Positions 1 through 9,456 of a DNA stretch of 64,000 nucleotides are shown in pieces; position 1 is the stretch's first letter, and each line of letters starts with the position of its first letter. The DNA is taken from NCBI RefSeq assembly GCF_016863195.1, contig NZ_BOOK01000004.1, forward strand, positions 310,001-374,000. The letters run 5' to 3'. Made by a program: the position numbers and the translations under genes. This DNA is from Paraplanobispora takensis. Its GTDB lineage: Bacteria > Actinomycetota > Actinomycetes > Streptosporangiales > Streptosporangiaceae. The notes below the pieces were generated by a model. That model saw only the letters and a list, made by a program, of their open reading frames with translations, had not been told where the DNA came from and ran no database searches.

Positions 1-2
1 GC

Positions 3-476
3 TCCCGCGAGGCGCTGCGGTCCTTCCTGGCCCGGCCCGGTGAGCCGCCCCGCTCCTGCGACGTGTCGAGCCACCGCCCGATCGCGTCCTTCCCTCAGGC
101 GGTGAAGGACCTGCCGGAGACCGAGGGTGTCGACCCGCGCCTCGCCGCCGCGTTCGCCACGGCGGCCGACGCCGCGGTCCGGCGCGACCCGGGTTCGGCG
201 TCCTACCGGGCGCTGAAGGAGGAGCCGGGCCTGCGCGGCGGGAAGCTGGTCTTCGACGACGAGGCCTCGGCCATCCGCTTGGAGGAGGCGCGCTTCGTGC
301 GCGACCTGGCGGTGAGCGGTCAGGTCGTCCTGGGGCCGGACGGCACCGCCACCGCCCGGCTGACGGTCGGCGGCACCGAGGCGACCTTCTCCTGGCCCGC
401 CCTGCGCGCCCTGGACCCGGTCCCCGTCTCCGGAAGCTTCGGCGGGCGGCCGTTCAGCGCCGAGATCCCCGTATGA
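3..476 (+). CDS. C-terminal part of a probable alpha/beta hydrolase (TAP-like), cut by window edge
   Basis: The reading frame is open from the first bases of the window to a TGA at 474-476, so this is the 3' end of a longer gene. The visible start resembles the C-terminal segment of secreted TAP-type alpha/beta hydrolases (a short REALRSFL helix followed by a Pro/Cys stretch). It continues into an Ala-rich helical part and a beta-rich tail ending in FSAEIPV. No catalytic residues lie in the visible part, so the family call is weak. A strong terminator hairpin follows five bases after the stop. It could also be another secreted enzyme with a beta-sandwich tail. Confidence 0.4.
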   Translation, partial: SREALRSFLARPGEPPRSCDVSSHRPIASFPQAVKDLPETEGVDPRLAAAFATAADAAVRRDPGSASYRALKEEPGLRGGKLVFDDEASAIRLEEARFVRDLAVSGQVVLGPDGTATARLTVGGTEATFSWPALRALDPVPVSGSFGGRPFSAEIPV

Positions 477-480
477 GGCC

Positions 481-530
481 CGCGGGTCCCGCCCGGCAGC
501 CGGCAGGCTGAACGCCGGGCGGGACCCGCG
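481..530 (+). terminator. Perfect 17-bp stem hairpin after the truncated hydrolase gene
   Basis: Arms at 481-497 and 514-530 (CGCGGGTCCCGCCCGGC and its complement) are perfectly complementary around a 16-nt loop, four bases after the upstream TGA. There is no T-run, which is usual for GC-rich actinobacterial terminators. The thioesterase gene on the other strand ends at 624, so the hairpin may serve both directions. Confidence 0.75.
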
Positions 531-623
531 TGGTGCCGGGGAGGACGAGAGTCCACCGGTCCCGCGCGAGGCCGGGGAGGTCGAAGGCCGGCGCCGGCCC
601 CGTCGCGGGCTCCTCGGAGGCTC

Positions 624-1256
624 TCAGGCGGGGCCGCCCTGCGTGACCCAGCCGGACGGGGTGATGAACAATCCGGTCGCCTCCACCAGCGGGGTCCCGT
701 CCGGCAGGGCGATGCGGCCGTCGGCCCAGTTCTTGCGCCCCTCCGACCGCGTGTATTCGGCGGTGGCCACCAGCGGCTCGCCGTACGGCACGGGCCGCCG
801 GTAGTGCACGGTGAGGGAGGCCGTCATGCCGGGGAAGCCCGCCACCGCGGCGGCGTGACCCAGGAGGTGGTCGAGGACCATCGCGCTCACGCCGCCGTGG
901 ACCGAGTCCGGCGGGCCCTCGTGGGCCGGGCGGAAGCTGAGCTCCGCACGGGCCGTCCGCTCCGGGGTCGTCTCGACGGCCAGGGGGAGCGCGAGCGGGT
1001 TGGCCGAGCCGATCACGGCGTTGCCCGGGTGGCGGGGCACGCCGTCGGAGCCGAGGTCGAAGCCCCGCGTGGAGTCGCGCCGCACCGCGTTGAGCCGCTC
1101 GGTCAGGGCGGCCAGCTCGGCGGCGACCGCGAGGAGCTCGTCCTGGGGGACGTCCGTCATCACCACCGCGTCGATGAGGTCGCGGGTCTGCTGGCTGAGC
1201 AGGGACAGCGCGGTGTGGCGGGCCCCGGCGTCCTCGGCGGTGACATCGATCGTCAT
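624..1256 (-). CDS. PaaI-type hotdog-fold thioesterase
   Basis: The 210-residue protein has an N-terminal helical stretch of about 70 residues and then a hotdog domain. The PaaI/4HBT signature HGGVSAMVLDHLLGHA is near residues 120-135 and is followed by the strands MTASLTVHYRRPVPYGEPL. Members hydrolyse acyl-CoA thioesters in the cytoplasm; the acyl substrate is unknown here. The ATG at 1256 is preceded by TAATAT (1268-1263) with exactly 6 nt between, so the message is probably leaderless. A KstR-like palindrome overlaps that -10 box, which suggests repression by a TetR regulator of lipid or steroid catabolism. Confidence 0.8.
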   Translation of the reverse strand: MTIDVTAEDAGARHTALSLLSQQTRDLIDAVVMTDVPQDELLAVAAELAALTERLNAVRRDSTRGFDLGSDGVPRHPGNAVIGSANPLALPLAVETTPERTARAELSFRPAHEGPPDSVHGGVSAMVLDHLLGHAAAVAGFPGMTASLTVHYRRPVPYGEPLVATAEYTRSEGRKNWADGRIALPDGTPLVEATGLFITPSGWVTQGGPA

Positions 1257-1262
1257 GGCCTC

Positions 1263-1280
1263 ATATTAGAACACGTTCTA
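1263..1280 (-). promoter_or_regulatory. Leaderless promoter of the thioesterase with overlapping KstR-like operator
   Basis: TAGAACACGTTCTA at 1267-1280 is a 6-2-6 perfect inverted repeat. It fits the form TNNAACNNGTTNNA known for the mycobacterial KstR repressor. It overlaps the -10 hexamer TAATAT (1268-1263), a position that would block RNA polymerase. A second half-site, TAGAAC, follows at 1281-1286. The regulator is not identifiable from the window. Confidence 0.55.
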
Positions 1281-1625
1281 TAGAACATCATTCGGACCGT
1301 ACGCCGGGGACGGAGGTTTTCGTAGATCTTTTTGCCCTCACGGCTTTCTGTGCAAAAATCCTCTAAAGGCCGCTGACATGGGGTTTTACCCGTCAGCTTC
1401 GTCCCCCGGCCGCCTTGGCAGTCGCTTTGGCCTGTCTTGACCTCCTCTTTTGCCCGGGTAACCTCCCTGCCCACGGAAGACCCTGACCTGTGGCGCCGCC
1501 ACACGCGTCCCACCCGTATCCGGCGGGCCGCGTGAACGCGCCATCGTTCGACCCGATCTCCCGAAGCCCGGTCGCGAGGGCGGCGCGACCATGCCTGCAC
1601 GGCTCCGGAAGGTGCACCACTTCCT
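1281..1625 (+). promoter_or_regulatory. Long structured leader upstream of the CHAP-domain gene
   Basis: This 345-base gap contains no convincing gene. It has a 7-bp perfect inverted repeat TTTTTGC/GCAAAAA (1329-1335 and 1352-1358). A hairpin at 1372-1397 (GCTGAC...GTCAGC) carries an inner GGG/CCC stem over a T-rich loop. A weak promoter-like pair TTGACC-16-TAACCT lies at 1437-1464. If transcription starts upstream of the hairpins, they form a structured 5' leader for the cell-wall hydrolase-like gene at 1626. I could not match them to the c-di-AMP (ydaO) riboswitch consensus that often precedes such genes. Confidence 0.35.
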
Positions 1626-3467
1626 ATGACCCCAGAGATGAAGAAGTTCATCGAGCTGCTGGAAAGCCAGCTCGGGTACGCCGAGAAGAGCAACGGTTAC
1701 ACCAAGTTCGGCGACTGGTACGGCAGCAGCGTCGAGTTCGACGCGGACTACACGAACGCCCCGTGGTGCGACATGTACCTGTCCTGGGCCGCCAAGAAGC
1801 TCGGCTACGAGGACTGGATCGGCCAGTTCGCCTACACCGTGTACCACGCCGAGTGGTTCCGCGAGCAGGACGCCTGGGGCACCGTCCCCAAGCCCGGCGC
1901 CATCGTGTTCTTCGACTGGGGCGGCTCCAAGAAGATCGACAACATCGACCACGTGGGGATCGTGACCCGCGTGGAGGGCAAGGTCGTCCACACGATCGAG
2001 GGCAACATCGACGGCGGCGTCGCCAAGCGCAAGGAGCGCGACGCGAGCAAGATCGTCGGGTACGGCTACCCGGAGAAGATCAAGGCCCGGCTGGACCGCG
2101 AGGCGTCCGAGAAGAAGACGATCATCACCTCGGCCACCGCCACGCCCGACAACTTCGTGGCCCTGAAGCCGCAGCCCGACCTGCTGTCCTCCCTCCTCCC
2201 CTCCATCGTCCCACTGGAGCGTGAGCCCGAGACGGCCCGCAAGCCCGAGTCCGCCGAGAAGACGTCCGCCCCCACCGGCGAGACCGTCGCCAAGGCCGCC
2301 TCAAAGAGCGCGCCCAAGAGCACCGCCTCCGAGAAGACCTCCTCCGGCACCTCCGGCACCTCGGGCGAGACCGCCGAGACGCCGCCGGCCGCGGCCTCCG
2401 CCCCGCCCCAGACCGCCGCCGGGCGCACGACCACGACGGGCAAGCACGCCAAGCCCAGCACGGCCGACACCAACTCCTTCGCCGCGGTCCCCGCCCCGGT
2501 CGTCGCCGAACCGGCCACGAGCCTCCCCGAGCTGGGCACCCCCGCGGTGCTCGCCCCGGTCCTGCTCGCCGCCCTCGCGATCATCGCCCACGCCAAGGCC
2601 AAGCAGGCCGGGATACGGCTCGCACCGGCCGGCGGGGGCTCCGCGCGCCCGTCCCGCCGCGCCGGCTCGCACCGCTCCGGCGGCCGCCGCGCACCCGGCC
2701 GCCGGCGGATCACCCGGAACGCCCCTCTCGCCGCGACCGCTCTCACCGCGCAGGACACCTCCCTCACCACGGCGGCCCTCACCGCGACCGCTCTCACCAC
2801 GCAGGACTCCGCCGCTCCGGTGACCGCCTCCGCCGAGGCCACCCTCCTCGCACTGGAGACCGCCTCCACCTGGAACGCCTTCTCGGTCCCGGACACCCGC
2901 CGGGGAACCGCCGCAGGCCGGGCAACCGGCGCCGGGCGGGAGAGCGTCCCGAGCCGGGGAACCGCCGCCGCCGGGCGGGAGGCCGCCCACGGGCCCGCCT
3001 CCGACGTCACGACGGCCCGCCCCACGGCGTTCCCCGTCGAGTTCCCCACCACCACCGTCCCGGTGGCCCGGGTCGAGGAGATCGCCTCCACCGAGCGCAC
3101 CCGCCTCCCGTACCAGGGCCGGCGCCGCTTCGCGGAACGCCCGGTCGCCGAGTCGTCCACCTTCTCCCAGGACGCCCCGCTGCGCGGCCGTCGTCACCGC
3201 AGGGCCGAAACCTCGACGTTCGTCCAGGACGCCGCCCCTCGCGGCCGGCGCCACCGCAGGGCCGAGTCCTCCACCTTCCTTCAGGAGCCCGCGGCCTTCC
3301 ACCAGGACGCCCCGACGCGGGGCCGCCGCCACCGCCGCCCCGAACCCTCCGTCAACGCGACCGTCCCGTCCGTCCCGCGCCCCACCGCCCCCGCGGACGG
3401 CGACATCCTCGCCCCCGTCGCCCACCGCCGGGCCGCCCACCGCACGCAGGCGCCGACAACCGTCTGA
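1626..3467 (+). CDS. CHAP-domain protein with hydrophobic segment and Arg-rich repeat tail
   Basis: The 613-residue protein begins with a CHAP/amidase domain (about residues 1-150). Candidate catalytic residues are Cys48 in NAPWCDMYLSW, His109 in NIDHVGIV and Glu125 in HTIEGN, so peptidoglycan amide-bond cleavage is the family expectation. An Ala/Pro/Ser/Thr linker follows. Then comes a hydrophobic stretch after LPELG (about residues 302-322), and a basic tail with repeated RGRRHRR blocks near residues 511-572. No N-terminal signal peptide is visible, which is odd for a wall hydrolase. LPELG plus a hydrophobic and a basic stretch loosely recalls a sortase signal, but it is internal. GGAAGG lies 13 nt before the ATG. 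Confidence 0.7.
   Translation: MTPEMKKFIELLESQLGYAEKSNGYTKFGDWYGSSVEFDADYTNAPWCDMYLSWAAKKLGYEDWIGQFAYTVYHAEWFREQDAWGTVPKPGAIVFFDWGGSKKIDNIDHVGIVTRVEGKVVHTIEGNIDGGVAKRKERDASKIVGYGYPEKIKARLDREASEKKTIITSATATPDNFVALKPQPDLLSSLLPSIVPLEREPETARKPESAEKTSAPTGETVAKAASKSAPKSTASEKTSSGTSGTSGETAETPPAAASAPPQTAAGRTTTTGKHAKPSTADTNSFAAVPAPVVAEPATSLPELGTPAVLAPVLLAALAIIAHAKAKQAGIRLAPAGGGSARPSRRAGSHRSGGRRAPGRRRITRNAPLAATALTAQDTSLTTAALTATALTTQDSAAPVTASAEATLLALETASTWNAFSVPDTRRGTAAGRATGAGRESVPSRGTAAAGREAAHGPASDVTTARPTAFPVEFPTTTVPVARVEEIASTERTRLPYQGRRRFAERPVAESSTFSQDAPLRGRRHRRAETSTFVQDAAPRGRRHRRAESSTFLQEPAAFHQDAPTRGRRHRRPEPSVNATVPSVPRPTAPADGDILAPVAHRRAAHRTQAPTTV
3157..3340 (+). repeat. Coding repeats of the RGRRHRR tail
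   Basis: Within the CHAP gene, a unit of the form STF-Q-DAP-RGRRHRRAE recurs three to four times (ESSTFSQDAPLRGRRHRR, ETSTFVQDAAPRGRRHRR, ESSTFLQEPAAFHQDAP, then TRGRRHRRPE). Each block pairs a polar STF segment with a cluster of basic residues. The copies have diverged in sequence but keep the basic core. Confidence 0.75.
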
Positions 3468-3493
3468 CCCCCTCCCACCGCCCCGGCGCCACA

Positions 3494-3656
3494 GCGAAAA
3501 AGCATCCACGCAGCGGAGCGAGGTCTTGCCCACCGGCCGGGGTCACGGCCACCGGCACAGACGAGAAGCGCCTCCCGCCGGACCCCGCCGACCGGGATCC
3601 CCGCCGCCGTGGATGAGAAAGGCCTCCGTGCCGGGGCCGGATCTTCCCCACCCGCT
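3494..3656. repeat. Two diverged copies of an intergenic repeat between convergent genes
   Basis: The gap 3468-3665 holds two related segments of about 45 bp in the same orientation, near 3494-3540 and 3612-3656. Both run from a GAAA-type start through TCC-CG-GG to a shared core (GGTCTTGCCCACC and GGATCTTCCCCACC). I see no open reading frame that explains the similarity. The rest of the gap has no recognisable feature. Confidence 0.4.
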
Positions 3657-3665
3657 GGGCGGCGG

Positions 3666-4511
3666 TCAGGGGCGGAGGCCGTACTCGGCGGCGAAGGCGG
3701 TCAGGGCTGTGACCGCCTCGCGGCTTCGGCGCCAGGGGCGCACGATCATCCGGTCGACGCCGAGGCGTTCCCAGTGCGGGACCTCGGCGGGGCCGGTGAG
3801 TTCGTAGGCGTGGGCGGTGACCGAGAACGGACGGCCGTCCGAGGCGGTTCCGTCGCGCAGGGCCGCGAGTCTGTCGAGGGGGCCGCGGATCGAGGCCAGG
3901 GAGTGGGGCATGCTGATCCAGCCGTCGCACAGCCGCGCCGCGCGGCGCAGGGCGGCCCCGGACTCGCCTCCGGCGAGGATGGGCAGCCGTGCCTGGACCG
4001 GCTTGGGTTCGAAGGCCACCTCGGGGAAGTCGTAGAAGCGTCCCGCGTGCGCGACGGCGGGCTCCGACCACAGTCTCCGGGTCACCTCGATCGCCTCGTC
4101 CAGCCGCGCCCCGCGGGTGGCGAAGTCCACCCCGGCCGCCAGCCACTCCCCCTCGTACCACCCGGCCCCGACCCCGCAGATCGCCCTCCCGCCGGAGACC
4201 CGGTCGAGTGTGGCGAAGGCCCGGGCCGAGACGAACGGGTGCCGCAGGGCGTAGAGATGGACGGCGGTGCCGAGCATGACGCGCGAGGTCAGCCCGGCCA
4301 GCCAGCACAGGTAGGCGGGCGCGTCGAACAGCGGGGTGGCCGGTGAGATGCCGGGCTTGTCGGTCCCGGGGTAGACCGCGAGCGACAGATCCGTGGTGAA
4401 GACCAGGTGCTCGGGGAGCCACACCGACTCGAAGCCGAGTTCGTCCGCGGCGATCGCGACGTCCTTCCACGCGTCCGGGTGCAGGAGCCCGAGCGGCACT
4501 CCGAACCTCAC
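3666..4511 (-). CDS. LLM-class F420-type oxidoreductase 1
   Basis: The 281-residue protein begins AVRFGVPLG after its start and shows the luciferase-like monooxygenase barrel pattern. Landmarks are WLPEHLVF near the start, GVGAGWYEGEW in the middle and PILAGGESGAALRRAARLCDGW in the second half. This pattern is typical of F420-dependent LLM subfamilies (TIGR03619-like); the substrate cannot be read from sequence. I chose GTG at 4511 because GGAGG precedes it by 5 nt. An in-frame ATG at 4565 lies 8 nt after a TAGGTT box and could be a leaderless alternative. A CCWAGCG-type operator sits just upstream, facing the divergent SDR gene. Confidence 0.85.
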   Translation of the reverse strand: MRFGVPLGLLHPDAWKDVAIAADELGFESVWLPEHLVFTTDLSLAVYPGTDKPGISPATPLFDAPAYLCWLAGLTSRVMLGTAVHLYALRHPFVSARAFATLDRVSGGRAICGVGAGWYEGEWLAAGVDFATRGARLDEAIEVTRRLWSEPAVAHAGRFYDFPEVAFEPKPVQARLPILAGGESGAALRRAARLCDGWISMPHSLASIRGPLDRLAALRDGTASDGRPFSVTAHAYELTGPAEVPHWERLGVDRMIVRPWRRSREAVTALTAFAAEYGLRP

Positions 4512-4575
4512 GGCCACCTCCGAACCGCCGACCCGGAGACCGCTTCCCGGACGCGGTCTCCCCATCGGCTACCAA

Positions 4576-4591
4576 CCTAGCGCACGCTTGG
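4576..4591. promoter_or_regulatory. CCWAGCG operator, site A
   Basis: CCTAGCGCACGCTTGG is a 7-2-7 near-palindrome with one mismatch. It overlaps TAGGTT (4579-4574), a possible -10 box for the leftward LLM gene. It matches site C at 10779-10794 in every arm base, which suggests that one repressor binds both. Confidence 0.65.
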
Positions 4592-4630
4592 TAAGCCGTA
4601 CAGGAGGAAGATCGGGTACGGATACGCCAA

Positions 4631-4652
4631 CCTAACGACCGCTTGGTATCTT
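4631..4652 (+). promoter_or_regulatory. CCWAGCG operator (site B) and leaderless promoter of the SDR gene
   Basis: CCTAACGACCGCTTGG at 4631-4646 matches the site A pattern with one further arm mismatch. It abuts TATCTT at 4647-4652, which is followed after 6 nt by the ATG at 4659. This arrangement implies a leaderless transcript repressed by a protein bound in the -35/-10 spacer. Confidence 0.6.
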
Positions 4653-4658
4653 ACTCCC

Positions 4659-5543
4659 ATGCCGGATGGGACAGACCACACGCCGGAACCGGGCCGGGCG
4701 CCGTACGGCACGCACCCCGGCCTCCGCGAACCGGGCCGGGCGCCGTACGGCTCCCCCGAACCGGGCGGCGCGCTCCGGGGGAAGGTCGCGGTCGTCACCG
4801 GGGCCGGGCCCGGCCTGGGACGGACGCTGGCCCGCCTGATGGCCGCCGAGGGGGCCCGCGTCGTCGTCGCCGCCCGGACGGCCGCCACGGTCGAGAAGAT
4901 CGCCGCGGAGATCCCCGGCACGCTGGCCGTCCCCGCCGACGTGACCAGCGCCCGGGACATGGAGGCCCTCGCCGCCACGGTCACCGACCGGCTCGGCGGT
5001 CCGGACATCCTGGTCAACGCGGCCTTTCCGGGCACTCACCGCAAGAACGTGCTGGAGATGACCCCGGACGACCTGGCCTCCTGGCGCACGGCGGTCGACA
5101 TCGGCGGGTACGGCACGCTGCTGGCCTGCCGCTTCCTCGCCCCCCCGATGGTCGAGCGGGGCGAGGGCGCGATCGTGAACGTGACGTCCATGTCGTCCAG
5201 GAAGGGATACGCCGGCCGCAGCGACTTCGCGGCGGGCAAGGCCGCCGCGCACCTGCTCTCCCACTGCCTGGCCGACGAGCTGGGACCGTACGGCGTGCGG
5301 GTCAACTGCGTGGCGCCGGGCTGGATCGCCAGCGAGGTCCTGGACGACTGGATGCGCACCCGGGCCGCCGCCGAGGGCGTCGCCTACGAGGACATCCTGG
5401 CCCGCGACCTGAGCGCGATGGCCCTGCGCCGGATCGCCACCGAGGAGGACGTGGCCCGCGCGATCGTCTTCCTCGCCTCCGACCGGGCCCGCTCCATCAC
5501 CGGCGCCACCCTCGACGTCAACGCCGGCCAGCTGTTCACCTGA
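4659..5543 (+). CDS. SDR-family protein with Phe in place of the catalytic Tyr
   Basis: The 294-residue Rossmann protein has the nucleotide motif VVTGAGPGLGR, a VNAAF segment in place of NAG, and catalytic-region Ser177 (VNVTSMSS). The YxxxK motif reads F190-A-A-G-K194: Phe occupies the Tyr position at the usual distance from Ser177. The fold is classical SDR, but the usual proton-transfer chemistry would be impaired. About 40 extra N-terminal residues contain two PGRAPYG repeats encoded by copies of a GGGCGCCGTACGG element. The start is set by the leaderless promoter; no Shine-Dalgarno is visible. It is divergent from LLM 1 and shares its operator region. Confidence 0.8.
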   Translation: MPDGTDHTPEPGRAPYGTHPGLREPGRAPYGSPEPGGALRGKVAVVTGAGPGLGRTLARLMAAEGARVVVAARTAATVEKIAAEIPGTLAVPADVTSARDMEALAATVTDRLGGPDILVNAAFPGTHRKNVLEMTPDDLASWRTAVDIGGYGTLLACRFLAPPMVERGEGAIVNVTSMSSRKGYAGRSDFAAGKAAAHLLSHCLADELGPYGVRVNCVAPGWIASEVLDDWMRTRAAAEGVAYEDILARDLSAMALRRIATEEDVARAIVFLASDRARSITGATLDVNAGQLFT

Positions 5544-5566
5544 TCCCGTGCGGGTCTCCGTCGCCC

Positions 5567-6450
<884 letters not shown>

Positions 6451-6454
<4 letters not shown>

Positions 6455-9222
6455 CTCGACACCCCCAGGTACGCGGCGGTGAGCCGGGTCTCGTCCACCT
6501 CGGTGCGCGGGCCGGTCCAGATGACACGGCCCAGGCTCATGAAGGCCACCCGGTCGGCCAGCTCCAGCGCGGAGGTGGCCTTCTCCTCCACCAGCAGGAG
6601 TGCGACGCCGCGCTCTCTCAGCTCGGCGAAGACCTCGAAGACCCGCTCCGCGACGAGGGGGGCCAGGCCCAGGGACGGCTCGTCGGCGATCAGCACCCGG
6701 GGCGGCCTGATCAGCGCCGGGGCCAGGGTGAGCAGCTGTTGCTCCCCGCCGGACAGGGCTCCCGCCGCGATCCTGCGGCGCTCGGCCAGCTGCGGCATGC
6801 GCTCGTAGACGGGATCGGGGTCCGGCAGCCAGGTCCGCAGGTTCTCCTCCACGGTCAGGCCGGGGAAGACCCCGCGCCCCTCCGGGGCCAGCAGCACGCC
6901 CTCCCGGGCGCGGCGGTGCGCGGGCCAGGAGGTGACGTCCACCCCGTCCAGCAGCACCCGCCCGGCCGTCACCGGAAGATCCCCGGCCGCCACCGCGCAG
7001 GTCGTGGACTTGCCCGCGCCGTTGGCCCCGAGCAGCGCCACCACCTCGCCGGGCCGTACCGACAGGTCCACCCCGCGCAGCACCGTCACGTCGCCGTATC
7101 CCGCGACCACGTTCTCCAGCCGGAACAGCGCGCCCCGGCCGGCGGAATCCTCACCCGCCTCCACCGCGGCCCCCACCGGGGACGCCGCATCCGCCGCGGC
7201 CGTCCCCCGGGCGCCGGCGGGCACCCCGGCCGCCGTGTCCCGGCCCCCCGGAGGCGGCCCGGCCCCGTTCGACGCGGCCTCCGCCTGGATCTCGGCGGCC
7301 CTGGCCCGTTCGAGCCTGCGCCGCCGGCGGCGGTAGCGGGCCTCGGCCATCTGGGCGAGCACCCCGTCGGGGTGCTTGGCCAGGATCATCCCGCCGGTTC
7401 CGAACAGGATCGCGCCGACGTGCGCGGAGACGTGCCAGGTGGCCAGCAGCTCGGGGAAGATCGCGGCGATCAGGCCGCCGAGCACCGCCCCGCCGATCCG
7501 GCGCACGCCCTGCAGGACCACCACCGCCAGCCAGACGAACCCCGCCAGGGCGGGCAGGTCCGTGGCCGTCACCGACCCCTTGAAGCTCGCGAACAGCACG
7601 CCCCCGAGCCCGGCGATGCCCGAGGCGAGGGCGAAGAGCATGATCTTGGTACGGGGCGCGGAGACGCCCGAGGTCGTCGCGGCGGCCGGGGCCGAGCGCA
7701 CGGCCAGGATGGCCCGGCCCGAGGCCGAGCGTTCCAGGTTCCGCACCAGCAGGCCGACGAGGCCGATCAGGGCGAGCAGCAGCACGACCCGCACGCGCGG
7801 GTCGGTGGTGTCGGCGAACCCGAGACCGATCGCGGGCAGCTGCCAGCCGATCGTGCCGTTGCTGAACGCGTCGACCTGGAAGAGCACCTGGTCGGCGAGG
7901 AGGGCCAGGGCGAGCGTGGCGAGCGTGAGGATCCGCCCGCCCAGCCGCAGGGCGGGCAGCGCGACGAGCACGCCCACCGCCGTGGCGCCCAGCACGCCGA
8001 GCACGATCGCCACCGGGAAGGGCAGCCCGGCCGAGAACGCCCAGCCGCAGGTCAGCGCGGCCATCGAGGCGAAGGAGGCCTGGGCCAGGTTCACCATGCC
8101 GCCGATGCCGGTGACGACCACGAACGAGCAGAAGATCAGCGCGAGGACCAGTCCCTGCGCCACCACGCTCACGTAGAAGTCGTCCGCGGGACGGGTGAGC
8201 GTCCAGCCGAGCAGCAGGGTCAGGCCCACGACCCAGGGCAGGCGCCGCCGCCACATCGGCAGGTCGGCCAGATAGTCGGGCGGGGGCGCGTCCTCGGCGG
8301 CGGAGCCCGCGACCCGCTCCCCCGACCGGTTGAGCAGGATCAGCCCGGCGAACAGCAGGATCACCGGGACCGCCGTGCGCAGGCCCGTGACGTCCTCGGC
8401 GAAGTCGGCGTATCCGGCCACGAGGTTCTGCACCACGCCGAGCCCGAGCCCGGCGGCGAACGTCACCGGGATCGAGCGCAGCCGCCCGAAGACCGCGGCG
8501 GTCGCCGAGACGAACAGCATCACGGTGAACGCGGTGGAGTCCAGCCCCAGGGTCGGCACGGCCAGGACCCCGGCGAGCCCGGCGAGGGTGGAGCCGAGTA
8601 TCCAGGCCATCGCCGAGGAGGCGTCGGCGTCGATCCCGCGCAGGGTGGCCAGCCTGCGGCGGTCGACCGAGGCGCGCATCCGCAGGCCGTACGGCGTGTG
8701 CCGCATGAAGGCCCAGAGTCCGGCGGCGGCCAGCACCGCGAAGACGAAGGTGAGGAGCTGGTCGGAGTCGAGGGTGACGCCGGCGACCGTGACGTTGACC
8801 GGCGGGTACGGCCCCAGGCCGCGTGGCAGCGAGGTCGCGTCGGCGCGCGGCAGGCCGAGCGGCTCCGCGACCAGGTCGACGATCCAGAGCCCGAGCGCGG
8901 GAAGCGCGATCGTCAGGCCGATGGTCCCGACGATCTGCGCGGTCTCCCCCGCCTGGGCCAGCCCCCGGAACATCGCCCGGTGCAGCACGTATCCGAGCAG
9001 GGGCGAGAACACCGTCACCGCGATGAGCCCGGCCAGCCAGGCCGGCAGCCCGAACCCGACGTTGAGCTCGAAGAACAGCAGCGCGGCCAGGAAACCGACG
9101 GCGCCGTGGGCGAAGTTGAACACGCCCGTCGCCGCGTAGGACAGGGTCAGGCCCGAGGCCATGACGGCGAAGACGGCCCCGGTGACGAGACCGCTGACGA
9201 TGTAGCCGACAAGCTCCGACAA
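6451..9222 (-). CDS. Fused Liv-type ABC transporter: two permeases plus LivF-like ATPase in one chain
   Basis: The 923-residue polypeptide joins three units that are normally separate. Residues about 1-300 form a LivH-like permease (SELVGYIVSGLVTGAVFA...) and about 325-620 a LivM-like permease. A disordered Ala/Gly linker precedes a LivF-like ATPase (about 690-923) with Walker A GANGAGKST, signature LSGGEQQ and Walker B VLIADEP. It would form most of an importer, with LivG and the binding protein encoded on either side. The TTG start at 9222 has GGAG 9 nt upstream. Substrates of such systems include amino acids, amides, aromatics and other carboxylates; the context favours a catabolic substrate. 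Confidence 0.88.
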
Positions 9223-9306
9223 GGGTCTTCACTCCGAAAGTTCGCGCCTGCTCCACCGGCCGGATCCCCCGACTCCCGGCCACTCCCACCGGCCGCCTTG
9301 CCGCCG

Positions 9307-9349
9307 GTACGGCGGGCGGCGTCGCGGCGACGGGCGGCGCCCGCCGTAC
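9307..9349 (-). promoter_or_regulatory. Intercistronic stem-loop between binding protein and permease genes
   Basis: GTACGGCGGGC (9307-9317) and its exact complement (9339-9349) enclose a smaller GTCGC/GCGAC stem. The structure lies in the 234-base gap between the solute-binding protein gene and the fused permease gene. Such hairpins often stabilise the binding-protein part of the message or attenuate distal genes. I see no promoter or gene in the remainder of the gap. Confidence 0.5.
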
Positions 9350-9456
9350 GGCGAGGGCCGGGGCGTGGGGGGTCGCCCCGGCCGCTCGCGTCATGCCGCC
9401 CACGTGGCCCGCCAGCTCGTGGGCGGCACGCCGGGGCCGCCGGTCCCGCACGGGAC

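Noticed and set aside
1281-1625. c-di-AMP (ydaO-type) riboswitch before the CHAP gene
   Set aside because: The hairpins present do not show the conserved ydaO core sequence; only an unassigned structured leader is supported.
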